Shown here piece after piece: positions 8,706-16,743 of a stretch of 46,605 bases of DNA; positions within the stretch are counted from its first letter, which is position 1; the number at the start of each line of letters is the position of its first letter. The notes below the pieces were generated by a model that saw only the letters and a program-made list of their open reading frames with translations, did not search any database and was not told the origin of the DNA. This DNA is from an uncultured Coriobacteriaceae bacterium. GTDB taxonomy: Bacteria > Actinomycetota > Coriobacteriia > Coriobacteriales > Atopobiaceae. The position numbers and the translations under genes are program-made. The stretch is taken from assembly GCA_900543875.1 (NCBI GenBank), contig UQSV01000005.1, positions 1-46,605 on the forward strand. The letters run 5' to 3'.

Positions 8706-10363
8706 AGAAGCTCGCCGACGTTCTGAGGGATTGGGAGGCCGTGATCGGCCTCGAGATCCATACCGAGCTCACCGCGCTCGACACCAAGATGTTCTGCAAC
8801 TGCCGCCTGTCGCACGACGACGAGCCCAACACCAACGTCTGCCCCGTGTGCCTGGGCCTGCCTGGCGCGCTGCCGGTGCCCAACCGCCGCGCCATCCAGT
8901 CCATCGTGAAGGCGGGTCTGGCCACGAACTGCCAGATCATGCGCCACAGCATGTTCTACCGCAAGCACTACTTCTATCCCGACATGGCCAAGAACTTCCA
9001 GACCACGCAGGGCCCGGTGGCCTTCTGCATGCACGGCCATCTCGACCTCGAGGTCTCGGGTCGCGGCGCCGCCGAGCGTCCGGAGTGTGCCTTTGGCGAA
9101 GGCGAGGCGGCGAGCCTTGCCAGCGCGAGCGCCGGCGCCGTGGGCCTGTCCACCGCTATGGCACAGCACCTGCCCGAGGGCGGCATGGCCGCTGGCGCCA
9201 AGGCCTCGAGCCAGGGCAGCTACGACACCGCCAACCTCGCCGTGCCGGTGCGTGCCGAGGACGGCTCCTACACGGTGCCCATCCGCATCCTGCGCATCCA
9301 TATGGAGGAGGACGCCGCCAAGATGGTGCACGTGGGCGGCGAGGAGGGCCGCATCGGCGGCGCCACCGAGAGCCTCGTCGACTACAACCGCTGCGGCACC
9401 CCGCTCATCGAGCTCGTCACCGAGCCCGACCTGCGCACCCCCGAGGAGGCGCGCCTGTTCATGGAGAAGCTCCGCCGCATCTTCATGACGCTGGGCATCT
9501 CCGACTGCTCGATGGAGAAGGGCTCGATGCGCTGCGACGGCAACGTGAGCCTGCGCCGCCGCGGCGACACGCGCCTGGGCACCAAGACCGAGCTCAAGAA
9601 CCTCAACTCGTTCAAAGCCCTGCACGACGGACTCGAGTACGAGATCTGCCGCCAGGCCGAGGTGCTCGAGGAGGGCGGCGTCATCTACCAGGAGACGCGT
9701 CACTGGGAGCCCAGCCGCAAGCGCACCGTGGTCATGCGCGTCAAGGAGACGGCCGACGACTACCGCCTGTTCCCCGACCCCGACCTCGCGCCCTTCGACC
9801 TCACCGACGGCTTCATCGACGAGTGCGCAGCCGAGATTCCCGAGCTGCCCGATGCCAAGCGCGACCGCTTCTGCGAGAGCTACGGCCTCAAGCGTGCCGA
9901 CGCCGAGCAGCTCGCCGGCGACCCGGCCGTGGCGGCCGAGTTCGAGCAGGCCTGCAAGCTCGCGCCCAAGGCGGCCTCGACCGTGGCCAACGTCATGGTG
10001 AACCTGGCGCCCGCCTACGACGCCATCACGCCCGCCCAGGTGGCAAGCCTCTCCGGGCTGCTCGCGGCCGACGCCATCACGTTTGCCCAGGCGCGCGAGG
10101 TGCTCGGCGCCGTGAACGGCACCGACCTCGACCCCGAGAAGGTCGTCGACGAGCGCGGCATGCGCCAGGTGAGCGACACCAGCGCGCTCGAGCCGGTGGT
10201 CGACGCGGTGCTCGCGCGCTGCGGCGACCAGGTGGAGCAGTTCCGCGGCGGCAACCGCAAGGTCGTAGGCTTCCTCGTGGGCCAGTGCATGAAGGAGAGC
10301 CGCGGCAAGGGCAACCCCAAGCTGTTCAACCAGCTGCTGGTCCAGAAGCTGGAGGCGATGTAG
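8702..10363 (+). CDS. gatB: Aspartyl/glutamyl-tRNA amidotransferase subunit B, with an unusual insertion
   Basis: Kinase/transamidase subunit of GatCAB: it phosphorylates the misacylated amino acid and transfers ammonia to it. The N-terminal catalytic domain has VIGLEIHTEL, the zinc-type cysteines of FCNCRLSHDDEPNTNVCPVC (Cys32, Cys34, Cys47, Cys50) and the RIHMEEDAAKMVH segment. A GatB/YqeY tail domain closes the protein (FLVGQCMKESRGKGNP). At 553 residues it is some 60-80 longer than most GatB proteins. The excess lies at residues 115-190, between HLDLEVSG and VPIRILRIHMEED, and is low-complexity Ala/Gly/Ser/Glu-rich. The frame is intact, so this is a real insertion, perhaps lineage-specific. 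Starts inside the gatA stop (ATGA). Confidence 0.95.
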   Translation: MKKLADVLRDWEAVIGLEIHTELTALDTKMFCNCRLSHDDEPNTNVCPVCLGLPGALPVPNRRAIQSIVKAGLATNCQIMRHSMFYRKHYFYPDMAKNFQTTQGPVAFCMHGHLDLEVSGRGAAERPECAFGEGEAASLASASAGAVGLSTAMAQHLPEGGMAAGAKASSQGSYDTANLAVPVRAEDGSYTVPIRILRIHMEEDAAKMVHVGGEEGRIGGATESLVDYNRCGTPLIELVTEPDLRTPEEARLFMEKLRRIFMTLGISDCSMEKGSMRCDGNVSLRRRGDTRLGTKTELKNLNSFKALHDGLEYEICRQAEVLEEGGVIYQETRHWEPSRKRTVVMRVKETADDYRLFPDPDLAPFDLTDGFIDECAAEIPELPDAKRDRFCESYGLKRADAEQLAGDPAVAAEFEQACKLAPKAASTVANVMVNLAPAYDAITPAQVASLSGLLAADAITFAQAREVLGAVNGTDLDPEKVVDERGMRQVSDTSALEPVVDAVLARCGDQVEQFRGGNRKVVGFLVGQCMKESRGKGNPKLFNQLLVQKLEAM

Positions 10364-11299
10364 ATGAGGGTGGCGCTGCTTGAGCCCCTGGGCGTGCCCG
10401 ACGAGATGATCCACGAGCTGGCGGCCCCCATCGAGGCCGCCGGCCACGAGTTCGTCTCCTACCCCGAGAAGACCTGCGACGCGGCCGAGCTCGTGCGTCG
10501 TTCGGCCGGGGCCGACGTCGTGATGATCGCGAACAACCCGTACCCGGCGAGCGTGGTCGAGGCGTCCGATGCACTCAAGCTCGTGGCCGTGGCGTTTGCG
10601 GGCGTCGACCACGTGGCGCTCGACGCGTGCCGCGAGAGGGGCGTCGAGGTCATGAACTGCGCCGGCTACTCCGACGTGAGCGTGGCCGAGCTCACCGTGG
10701 GCCTCACGATCGACGTGCTGCGCCGCGTGGTCGCAGCCGACGTTGCGGTGCGCGCGGGTGGCACCTCGGCGGGCCTCGTGGGCCGCGAGATCTGCGGCAA
10801 GACGGTGGGCATCGTGGGCACGGGCCACATCGGGTGCGCCGCGGCGCGCCTGTTCCGCGCGTTTGGCGCGCGCGTCGTGGGCTATGCGCGCCACGAGAGC
10901 GAGGCGGCGCGCGAGGCGGGCATCGAGTTTGTGGGCCTCGCCGACCTGCTCGAGCAGTCCGACATCGTGAGCCTGCACGTGCCGCTCACGCCCGAGACCC
11001 GCGGCTGGTTCGACGCCGACAAGATATGCGCCATGCGCGACGGCGCCGTGCTCATCAACTGCGCCCGCGGCGCGATCGTCGACAACGACGCGCTTGCGGC
11101 CGCGCTCAACGGCGGTAAGCTGGCCGGTGCCGGCATCGACGTCTTTGACATGGAGCCGCCGCTGCCCGAGGGCTATGCCCTCGCGAGCGCCAAGAACTGC
11201 GTGCTCACGCCGCACGTGGCCTACCTCACCGAGGAGTCCATGCAGCGCCGCGCCAAGATCGAGTTCTCTAACGTCATCGACTGGCTTGCCAAGCACTAG
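10364..11299 (+). CDS. D-2-hydroxyacid dehydrogenase, phosphoglycerate dehydrogenase-like
   Basis: A 311-residue NAD(P)-dependent oxidoreductase of the D-isomer 2-hydroxyacid dehydrogenase family. The Rossmann loop GTGHIG sits at 152-157. The catalytic residues are Arg235 (NCARGAIVD), Glu264 (DVFDMEPPLP) and His284 (LTPHVAYLTEE). After the second strand of the fold the usual acidic residue is missing (VVGYARHES), which may indicate NADP preference. It begins directly after the gatB stop codon (TAG then ATG), so it is read as the last gene of the gat operon, though a role in amidation is unlikely. The substrate is unknown; phosphoglycerate, glyoxylate or a branched 2-oxo acid are all possible. 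Confidence 0.85.
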   Translation: MRVALLEPLGVPDEMIHELAAPIEAAGHEFVSYPEKTCDAAELVRRSAGADVVMIANNPYPASVVEASDALKLVAVAFAGVDHVALDACRERGVEVMNCAGYSDVSVAELTVGLTIDVLRRVVAADVAVRAGGTSAGLVGREICGKTVGIVGTGHIGCAAARLFRAFGARVVGYARHESEAAREAGIEFVGLADLLEQSDIVSLHVPLTPETRGWFDADKICAMRDGAVLINCARGAIVDNDALAAALNGGKLAGAGIDVFDMEPPLPEGYALASAKNCVLTPHVAYLTEESMQRRAKIEFSNVIDWLAKH

Positions 11300-11300
11300 G

Positions 11301-11337
11301 CGTGGGGACAGAGGGGCGTGTCTTTTGTCCCCGCACG
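11301..11337. repeat. GGGGACA / TGTCCCC palindromic repeat (copy 1)
   Basis: GTGGGGACA (11302-11310) and TGTCCCCGCAC (11326-11336) pair around a loop containing GGCGTGTCTTT. The same GGGGACA...GTGTCTTTTGTCCCC word pattern recurs at 14241, 18562, 39640 and 39675. Confidence 0.7.
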
Positions 11338-11488
11338 GCGATGCGGGGCGTGCCTATTCCGCGGCCTCTCGTTCGTTCGTCCGTTTTACGTGCCGGCAGC
11401 CTCTTGCCTCCGTCGCTCATCCGTTTTACGAGTTTGGGTGGTTCTGGACGCGTAATTTGGATGAACGAAAACCCATGACGGTCAAATG

Positions 11489-11519
11489 AAGCCCGCGGGC
11501 CATGCGCTCGCGGGCTTTT
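11489..11519 (+). terminator. Rho-independent terminator
   Basis: A 9-bp stem (AAGCCCGCG at 11489-11497, CGCGGGCTT at 11509-11517) followed by TTTTG. It is the likely end of the gat/dehydrogenase transcript and is nearly symmetric. Confidence 0.75.
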
Positions 11520-11547
11520 GTGTGGCGCGTCATCTCCAAGCACCCCA

Positions 11548-11700
11548 ATCTTTGAGCACCCACATTTACGCGCCCCTAACCTTTGAGCACCCGCTTTTAC
11601 GTGCCAGATGGCCTCTGAGCGCGTAAAAGCGGGTGCTCGGGGCATGGGTGCGTAAAAGCGGGTGCAAGCTACCGTAGATGGCGCGTATAAGCGGGTGCGC
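11548..11700. repeat. Cluster of direct and inverted 17-bp repeats
   Basis: GAGCACCCGCTTTTACG (11585-11601) and its exact complement (11622-11638) form a perfect 17-bp inverted repeat. Further copies of CGTAAAAGCGGGTGC or close variants lie at about 11652-11666 and 11684-11698, and an inverted variant (GAGCACCCACATTTACG) near 11556-11572. No coding potential. Function unknown. Confidence 0.7.
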
Positions 11701-11755
11701 GTGGCTCGCTTCGTCTAGGTTGCGCAGATGGCTAACTTTTGCACATTCGTGGCCC

Positions 11756-11779
11756 TACCCCCCTGGGGAGGGGTATACT
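11756..11779 (+). promoter_or_regulatory. CsoR-type copper operator overlapping the copA promoter
   Basis: TACCCCCCTGGGGAGGGGTA (11756-11775) is a dyad with TACCCC and GGGGTA ends and a GC-rich centre, the pattern expected of CsoR operators. It overlaps the -10 box TATACT (11774-11779), so bound repressor would block RNA polymerase. csoR itself is the third gene of the unit. The assignment rests on sequence form and context. Confidence 0.7.
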
Positions 11780-11912
11780 CCAGTCGAGAAACACGCGGGG
11801 GATGGGTAGTGGCGCCCGTGCCAAGAGGGGCGTCCCTGCTGACGCGCCCCGGCAACCAAAGGGGAACGGCCCTGCTGGCATGCCTCGGCAACCAGAGCGA
11901 GAGGAGCATCAT

Positions 11913-14228
11913 ATGGCTCACGAGAAGTTCGACGTGGGAGGCATGACCTGCGCGGCGTGCCAGGCTCACGTGCAGAAGGCGGTGGCGGGTGTCGACGGTG
12001 TCAGCGACGTGGTGGTCAACCTGCTCTCCGGCTCGATGACCGTCGACTACGACGAAGCCAGCACCACGCCCGCCGCCATCTGCGCCGCCGTCGACCGCGC
12101 CGGCTACTCCGCCACGCCCGTCTCGGCAAACGCGGCAGCGGGCGACGCCGGCGCCGCTGGCAGCGCTAGCGCGACGTCCACACTTACCAATCCCACCAAG
12201 AAGCTCGACGAGGCGGCCGACGCCATGCGCCACCGCCTCGTCGTGTCGCTCGTCTTTCTCGTCCCGCTGTTCTACATCGGGATGGGCCACATGCTGGGCT
12301 GGCCGCTGCCGCCCGTCTTCACCGACCACACTCACTCGATGACGCTTGCCCTCACCGAGCTTTTGCTCGTGCTGCCCATCGTCTACGAGAACCGCGCCTA
12401 CTTCATCAACGGCTTCAAGAGCCTTCTCCACCGCGCGCCCACGATGGACGCGCTCATCGCCATTGGCGCCTCCGCGAGCCTCGCGTGGTCGGTCTACGCC
12501 ATGTTCGTCATGGCCGACCAGCTCGCCGCCGGCGACGTCCACGCCGCAATGATGACGGGCATGGACAACCTCTACCTCGAGAGCGCGGGCACGATCCTCG
12601 CTCTCGTTACCGTGGGCAAGTACCTCGAGACGCGCAGCAAGGCAAAGACCGGCGGCGCCCTCGAGGCCCTCATCGACCTTGCGCCCAAGACGGCCAACGT
12701 CGTCGACGCCAGCGGCGCGGAGCGCGAGGTTCCGGCCGCCCAGATCGCCGTGGGTGACGTCATCCGCATCCGCCCGGGCGAGAGCATGCCGGTCGACGGC
12801 GTGGTGCTCGAGGGCGCGAGCTCCGTCGACGAGAGCGCCCTCACCGGCGAATCGATGCCCGTCGAGAAGCGTGCGGGCGATGCCGTGAGTGCCGCGACCA
12901 TCAACCGCACCGGCACGTTCACCTTCCGCGCCACCCGTGTGGGCGCCGACACGAGCCTTGCCAAGATCGTGGAGCTCGTTGAGGACGCCAACGCCACCAA
13001 GCCGCCCATCGCCCGTCTGGCCGACAAGGTCGCCGGCGTGTTCGTGCCTGTCGTCATAGGTATAGCCCTCGTGACGTTTGCCGTGTGGCTGGCGGTGAGC
13101 GGTTCCGTGAGCGAGGCCATTACCTCGGGCGTTGCGGTGCTCGTCATCAGCTGCCCGTGCGCGCTGGGCCTCGCCACCCCCGTGGCCATCATGGTGGGCA
13201 CGGGCCGCGGCGCCGAGATGGGCGTGTTGTTCAAGAGCGCCGAGGCCCTCGAGACCCTGCGCGGCGTCAACGCCGTGGTGCTCGACAAGACCGGCACCAT
13301 CACCAAGGGCGCGCCGCAGGTTACCGACATCGTCGTGGCGGGCGCCGCATCCGAGAAGGCCTTGCTCAAGCTCGCGATGGCCCTCGAGGCGTCCTCCGAG
13401 CACCCGCTTGCCGAGGCCATTCGCGCCAAGGCCGGAGAGCGCGGCATCGTGGCTCGCGAGGTGGTCGACTTTGCCGCCGTGCCCGGCCGCGGCGTCACAG
13501 CCCGTGAGGGGTCCAACGCCATCGCCGCCGGCAACGCCCGTCTCATGGCCGAGCTGGGCGTTGCGGTGGACGAGAATCTTCTCGCGCGCTTGGCGGGGGA
13601 GGGCAAGACGGCCCTCATGTTTGCCAAGAACGGCCAGTTCATGGGTACCATCGCCGTGGCAGACCAGGTGAAGGAGACGAGTCGCGCGGCCATTGCGGCC
13701 CTGCGCGGGCTGGGCATCCGCCCACTTATGCTCACGGGCGACAACGTGCTCACGGCCGCGGCGATCGCCGCCGAGGTGGGCCTTGAGCCAGACGAGGTCG
13801 TCGCCGAGGTGCTGCCCGCCGACAAGGAGCACCACGTGCGCGAGCTGCAGGAGCAGGGCCTGCGCGTGGCCATGGTGGGCGACGGCATCAACGACTCGCC
13901 CGCGCTTGCCCGCGCCGACGTGGGCCTGGCCATCGGCACCGGCGCCGACATCGCCAAGGAGGGGGCCGACGTGGTGCTCATGCACTCCGACCTGCTCGAC
14001 GTGGCGCGCGCCGTCGAGCTGTCGCGCGCGGTGATCCGCAACATCAAGCAGGACCTGTTCTGGGCGCTGTGCTACAACGCCTGTGGCATCCCGCTGGCGG
14101 CGGGCGTGTTCTACCCGCTGCTGGGCTGGCAGCTCTCGCCGATGTTCGGCGCCGCGGCGATGAGTCTCTCGAGCGTCTGCGTCGTCACGAACGCCCTGCG
14201 CCTTCGCGGCTTCCGCCCACGGGTGTAG
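11913..14228 (+). CDS. copA: Copper-exporting P1B-type ATPase
   Basis: A 771-residue membrane ATPase that pumps Cu(I) out of the cytoplasm. In order: an N-terminal metal-binding domain with GGMTCAAC (Cys13, Cys16), membrane helices, the TGES actuator loop, the intramembrane CPC motif (414-416), the phosphorylation site DKTGT (Asp458), SSEHPLAEAI of the nucleotide-binding domain, GDGINDSPAL, and final helices with YNACGIPLA and MSLSS residues expected for Cu(I). ATG at 11913 follows GAGAGGAG at 5 nt and gives MAHEKFDVGGMTC; the open frame further upstream lies in the leader. It is preceded by a CsoR-type operator and followed by copZ and csoR. A 133-nt untranslated leader precedes it. Confidence 0.95.
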   Translation: MAHEKFDVGGMTCAACQAHVQKAVAGVDGVSDVVVNLLSGSMTVDYDEASTTPAAICAAVDRAGYSATPVSANAAAGDAGAAGSASATSTLTNPTKKLDEAADAMRHRLVVSLVFLVPLFYIGMGHMLGWPLPPVFTDHTHSMTLALTELLLVLPIVYENRAYFINGFKSLLHRAPTMDALIAIGASASLAWSVYAMFVMADQLAAGDVHAAMMTGMDNLYLESAGTILALVTVGKYLETRSKAKTGGALEALIDLAPKTANVVDASGAEREVPAAQIAVGDVIRIRPGESMPVDGVVLEGASSVDESALTGESMPVEKRAGDAVSAATINRTGTFTFRATRVGADTSLAKIVELVEDANATKPPIARLADKVAGVFVPVVIGIALVTFAVWLAVSGSVSEAITSGVAVLVISCPCALGLATPVAIMVGTGRGAEMGVLFKSAEALETLRGVNAVVLDKTGTITKGAPQVTDIVVAGAASEKALLKLAMALEASSEHPLAEAIRAKAGERGIVAREVVDFAAVPGRGVTAREGSNAIAAGNARLMAELGVAVDENLLARLAGEGKTALMFAKNGQFMGTIAVADQVKETSRAAIAALRGLGIRPLMLTGDNVLTAAAIAAEVGLEPDEVVAEVLPADKEHHVRELQEQGLRVAMVGDGINDSPALARADVGLAIGTGADIAKEGADVVLMHSDLLDVARAVELSRAVIRNIKQDLFWALCYNACGIPLAAGVFYPLLGWQLSPMFGAAAMSLSSVCVVTNALRLRGFRPRV

Positions 14229-14240
14229 CAAGATGGGATG

Positions 14241-14264
14241 CGGGGACGCGTCTTTTGTCCCGCG
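14241..14264. repeat. GGGGAC / GTCCC palindromic repeat (copy 2)
   Basis: CGGGGACGCGTCTTTTGTCCCG, the same palindromic word as at 11301 with a shorter loop, lies between copA and copZ. Confidence 0.6.
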
Positions 14265-14392
14265 CGACGGGCGGCCGCTCCGTCGCTCGTCCTTCTCGGC
14301 AGCAAAAATGGGATGGGCCGGCCTGGCCGCTCGTCTCGGCAACGTCATCAATGGGGCGGCCTGCCCGCCCCGTCAACGATAAGGAGAGATAG

Positions 14393-14611
14393 ATGAACTA
14401 CACGATCAAGACCCAGGGCATTATGTGCGGCCACTGCGAGGCCACCGTCGAGAGCGCGCTGCTCAAGGTTGCCGGCGTGACAGACGCCGAGGCCGACCAC
14501 GACGCCAACGTCGTGACGGTCGAGTGTGGCGAGGGCGTCTCGGCCGACGCGCTCAAGGAGGCCATCGAGGGTGCCGGCTCGTACAAGGTGCTCGAGGTTG
14601 CGGCCAATTAA
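14393..14611 (+). CDS. copZ: Copper chaperone, heavy-metal-associated domain protein
   Basis: A 72-residue single-domain metallochaperone. The metal site is MCGHC (Cys12, Cys15) following the first strand, in the usual place for CopZ/HMA proteins, with GVTDAEADHDANVVTVE and a C-terminal AIEGAGSYKV segment matching the ferredoxin-like fold. It would carry Cu(I) to CopA. AAGGAG lies 7 nt upstream of the ATG. Located 164 nt after copA, with a GGGGCGG hairpin and a REP-like palindrome between them, so some read-through control is possible. Confidence 0.9.
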   Translation: MNYTIKTQGIMCGHCEATVESALLKVAGVTDAEADHDANVVTVECGEGVSADALKEAIEGAGSYKVLEVAAN

Positions 14612-14740
14612 CCGCAGGTAGATGGCGCGTTGTCGCGGGAGGGGACCTGCGACGCGCATACGTTTGTACTGCGAGGCGCGTGCGTGGCGGGCGGCGGGTG
14701 CCGTGCGCCGCGCAAGCGCCCAGACGTGGGGGAGAAGAAC

Positions 14741-15013
14741 ATGCAGGCAGACCCTAAGACCGTGCTCAACCTGCTCAAGACCGCGCGCGGCCAGCTCGAC
14801 GGCGTGGTGCGGATGGTCGAGGACGACCGTTATTGCATCGACATATCCAACCAGCTCATGGCCATCGAGAGCCTTGTGGCCAAGGCCAACGCCACCGTGC
14901 TCAAGGCCCACGTCGCGGGCTGCGTGCGCACGGCGTGCTGCTGCGGCGACGAGGCCGAGCGCGACGTCAAGCTCGCCGAGATCGAGGGCGTCATCGACAA
15001 ACTCTCGAGGTAG
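14741..15013 (+). CDS. csoR: Copper-sensing transcriptional repressor CsoR
   Basis: A 90-residue all-helical regulator of the CsoR/RcnR family. The Cu(I) ligands Cys32, His57 and Cys61 keep the exact spacing of the CsoR class (25 and 4 residues), which favours copper over nickel or formaldehyde sensors. Two further Cys follow (CCC at 66-68), which is unusual. The start at 14741 follows GGGGGAGAAG at about 5 nt; the upstream open frame is not conserved in style. It is the third gene of copA-copZ-csoR and probably represses the operator at 11756-11779 until copper binds. Confidence 0.9.
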   Translation: MQADPKTVLNLLKTARGQLDGVVRMVEDDRYCIDISNQLMAIESLVAKANATVLKAHVAGCVRTACCCGDEAERDVKLAEIEGVIDKLSR

Positions 15014-15029
15014 CGATAGCGGGGCAGGA

Positions 15030-15075
15030 CAGAGGGACGTGCCTTCTGTCATATGTCAAAAGGCGCGTCCCTCTG
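15030..15075. terminator. Bidirectional terminator-like hairpin between csoR and the RF-like gene
   Basis: CAGAGGGACGTGCCTT (15030-15045) and AAGGCGCGTCCCTCTG (15060-15075) pair over 16 bp with one G-T. It lies between convergent genes. The arms include the GACAGAGGGACGTG word of the REP-like family, so this may be a member of that family used as a terminator. Confidence 0.7.
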
Positions 15076-15100
15076 CCATATGGCGTTTGCCCTGTTTGCG

Positions 15101-15487
15101 CTATTCGTCGTGGTAGCGGCCGCGCAGCTGCTTGACCTGCGAGCGGCGGTGCTTGTCGTCGAGGCGGCGCTGGCGCTGCCCGCGCGAGGGCTTCGTGCGG
15201 TGGCGAACCTTGGGCGCGCGTCCGCGGCGGCCGAGCTCCTCGCTGATCTTGGCGAGGCAGAGCTGGCGGTTGCGGAACTGGCTGCGGCTCTCGCGCGACA
15301 CGACGACGATGCCCGTGGGCTCGTGGGTCATGCGCACGGCTGAGTCGGTCGTGTTGACGCACTGCCCGCCGGGGCCCGACGCATGGAAGGCCTGCGCGCT
15401 GCACTGCTCGGCCAGCTGGTCGAGGGGCAGGCGCGCCATGCGTGCGTAGTCGTGGTATGTGAGCTGCTTGTTTTCCATGGCGTCCAT
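15101..15487 (-). CDS. Stand-alone release-factor-like peptidyl-tRNA hydrolase domain protein
   Basis: A 128-residue protein consisting of a class I release factor catalytic domain without codon-recognition domains. GGQ is at 40-42 in ASGPGGQCVNTTDSAVRMTHEPTGIVV, close to RF1/RF2 but with Cys in place of the usual His after GGQ. The C-terminal 30 residues are strongly basic (KHRRSQVKQLRGRY), as in ArfB/YaeJ-type rescue factors that insert the tail into the mRNA channel. The role is probably release of peptides from stalled ribosomes. The ATG at 15487 and one at 15478 are both possible; neither has a strong ribosome-binding site. Single gene, convergent with csoR. Confidence 0.8.
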   Translation of the reverse strand: MDAMENKQLTYHDYARMARLPLDQLAEQCSAQAFHASGPGGQCVNTTDSAVRMTHEPTGIVVVSRESRSQFRNRQLCLAKISEELGRRGRAPKVRHRTKPSRGQRQRRLDDKHRRSQVKQLRGRYHDE

Positions 15488-15644
15488 GATAGCGCACCGT
15501 GTGCCGGGTCTCTTGTCGTCGCGCGGGACGCTGTCAAGAGGGGCAACGGCCCGTCCGCCTCCCACATCTCGATAAGGACGCTGCCGAGAAGGGCGCCGGG
15601 CCCGCTCGTCTCCCGCGTCTCGGGAGGTCGCGGCCTTTCCCACC

Positions 15645-15790
15645 TGCCGTTTGCACCAAACTGCGGTTCTTGCCGTGCCGTTTTGCACAAATGCGCACTA
15701 TTCTCCGCCGTATAGCTCAATTCTGCGTCATATACCGCAGCTTTGTGCAAAACTGCGCGTCAGAAACAGCAGTTTGTGCAAAACTGCAGC
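15645..15790. repeat. Repeated palindromes of the form GCAGTTT-N5-AAACTGC
   Basis: Units near 15646, 15675, 15737 and 15769. The last (15769-15787) is perfect: GCAGTTT, GTGCA, AAACTGC. They could be binding sites of one regulator or an intergenic repeat family related to the tandem repeats at 5008-5205. Confidence 0.55.
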
Positions 15791-15826
15791 TACAAAGCTA
15801 TGGAACACCCAGTTGCCCTTCTTAGC

Positions 15827-15849
15827 CGCGCGTACTACACTCGATGTAT
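15827..15849 (+). promoter_or_regulatory. Promoter of the toxin-antitoxin operon
   Basis: CGCGCGTACTACACT followed by CGATGTAT; the -10 box is TACACT (15836-15841). The same 23-nt stretch with two changes stands upstream of mogA at 45893-45915. TACA-N5-TGTA symmetry and a repeated GTATAGC nearby could be an autoregulatory operator. Confidence 0.55.
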
Positions 15850-15872
15850 AGCGCGCGAGAGGAGCGTATAGC

Positions 15873-16247
15873 ATGGCTGCCACGTCAACGATGGTCCAGA
15901 TGAACACGAGGATTGACCGCACCCTCAAGCAGGAGGGTGACCGTGTCTTCAAGGCAATGGGCTTCTCACCTTCCGAGGCGGTGAGGGGGTTCTATCGCTT
16001 TGCCTGCTCTCATGCTATGGACCGGGCAACCTTGGATCCCGTGCTTTCCCAGACCGAGGAAGCGGACGAGCTGCCCTTCTCCGAACTGAAGAGCCTCTGG
16101 AACCGCTTCGTTTCCGATGCCGGTCTTTCTCAGCACGCTCAAAGGACGGCCCCGTCCATTCAAGAAGAAATCGACTTCGACAAGGAGTGCGAGTTTGAGC
16201 GTCTGATGGCAAAGAACTACGGGGAGGGTTGGCGAGATGAACTCTGA
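15873..16247 (+). CDS. RelB/DinJ-like antitoxin
   Basis: A 124-residue protein. The N-terminal half (QMNTRIDRTLKQEGDRVFKAMGFSPSEAVRGFYRFA, about residues 10-45) matches the ribbon-helix-helix DNA-binding domain of RelB/DinJ antitoxins. The rest is acidic and would wrap the toxin; the C-terminus is rich in Glu, Asp and Lys. It starts at ATG 15873 after GAGAGGAG. It overlaps the PIN toxin gene by 11 nt. RelB/DinJ antitoxins usually pair with RelE/YafQ toxins; a PIN partner is less common. It probably represses its own promoter. Confidence 0.75.
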   Translation: MAATSTMVQMNTRIDRTLKQEGDRVFKAMGFSPSEAVRGFYRFACSHAMDRATLDPVLSQTEEADELPFSELKSLWNRFVSDAGLSQHAQRTAPSIQEEIDFDKECEFERLMAKNYGEGWRDEL

Positions 16248-16725
16248 GCGGATGAGCATGGTCATCGACACGAATGTCTGGATTGACATGTTCGATGGCG
16301 ACCGTCCCCACAGTCCTTCGTCGATTAAGTCGTTGCAAGGGTTAAGCCGATGCGGCGTTGACCTTTTGTTCGCCGTCACCTCGGTGAAGGACGTGCATTA
16401 CATGCTCATGAATAAGCTGAAGCACGTGATCAGGGAAGACACGGGCACGCTTGAACCCTCTGCGCTCGCGGCTGCTAGTAGCTATGCAAATGCCTGTATT
16501 GAAATGATGAATAGCCAAGCCACTGCAATCGGCGTCGATATGTCTGACGTTTGGTTGGCCGAGAAGTACTGCAAACAGTTCAGCGATTTTGAGGACTGTC
16601 TTGTAATTGCGGCCGCGCGCCGTGCGCATGCAGATTGCATTGTCACCAACGACGAACGTTTTCTTCGCCAGCGGCTGTTCGCTGCAATGAGGCCTGAGGA
16701 GGCCTTGTGCTTGGCAAAGGGGTAA
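16237..16725 (+). CDS. PIN-domain toxin (putative RNase)
   Basis: A 162-residue PIN-domain nuclease. Acidic metal-binding positions are visible: Asp11 (VIDTNVWID), Asp117/Asp120 (SDFEDCLVIAAARR) and Asp139 (IVTNDERF). Such proteins cleave tRNA or rRNA in VapC-type systems. ATG at 16237 has GGGGAGG at 8 nt; an ATG at 16252 would also fit. Start overlaps the antitoxin gene, so expression is coupled. Base composition is lower in GC than the flanks, suggesting acquisition. Confidence 0.8.
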   Translation: MNSERMSMVIDTNVWIDMFDGDRPHSPSSIKSLQGLSRCGVDLLFAVTSVKDVHYMLMNKLKHVIREDTGTLEPSALAAASSYANACIEMMNSQATAIGVDMSDVWLAEKYCKQFSDFEDCLVIAAARRAHADCIVTNDERFLRQRLFAAMRPEEALCLAKG

Positions 16726-16743
16726 CGGCTGATTGGAGCTGCT

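Larger units (their letters stand above)
15488..15872. other. Intergenic region with TTTGTGCAAA repeats and the toxin-antitoxin promoter
   Basis: No gene. It holds four copies of a palindromic TTTGTGCAAAACTGC word and, at the right end, the promoter of the toxin-antitoxin operon. GC drops sharply after 15640. Confidence 0.5.

Noticed and set aside
8492..11296. 934-codon minus-strand open frame over gatA, gatB and the dehydrogenase
   Set aside because: A shadow of three well-supported genes on the other strand, without a ribosome-binding site or domain.
11458..11489. Ten-codon leader peptide ORF before the terminator at 11489
   Set aside because: No ribosome-binding site and no downstream gene for it to control.
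11715..14351. 878-codon minus-strand open frame over copA
   Set aside because: Shadow of copA; composition and lack of a start site argue against it.
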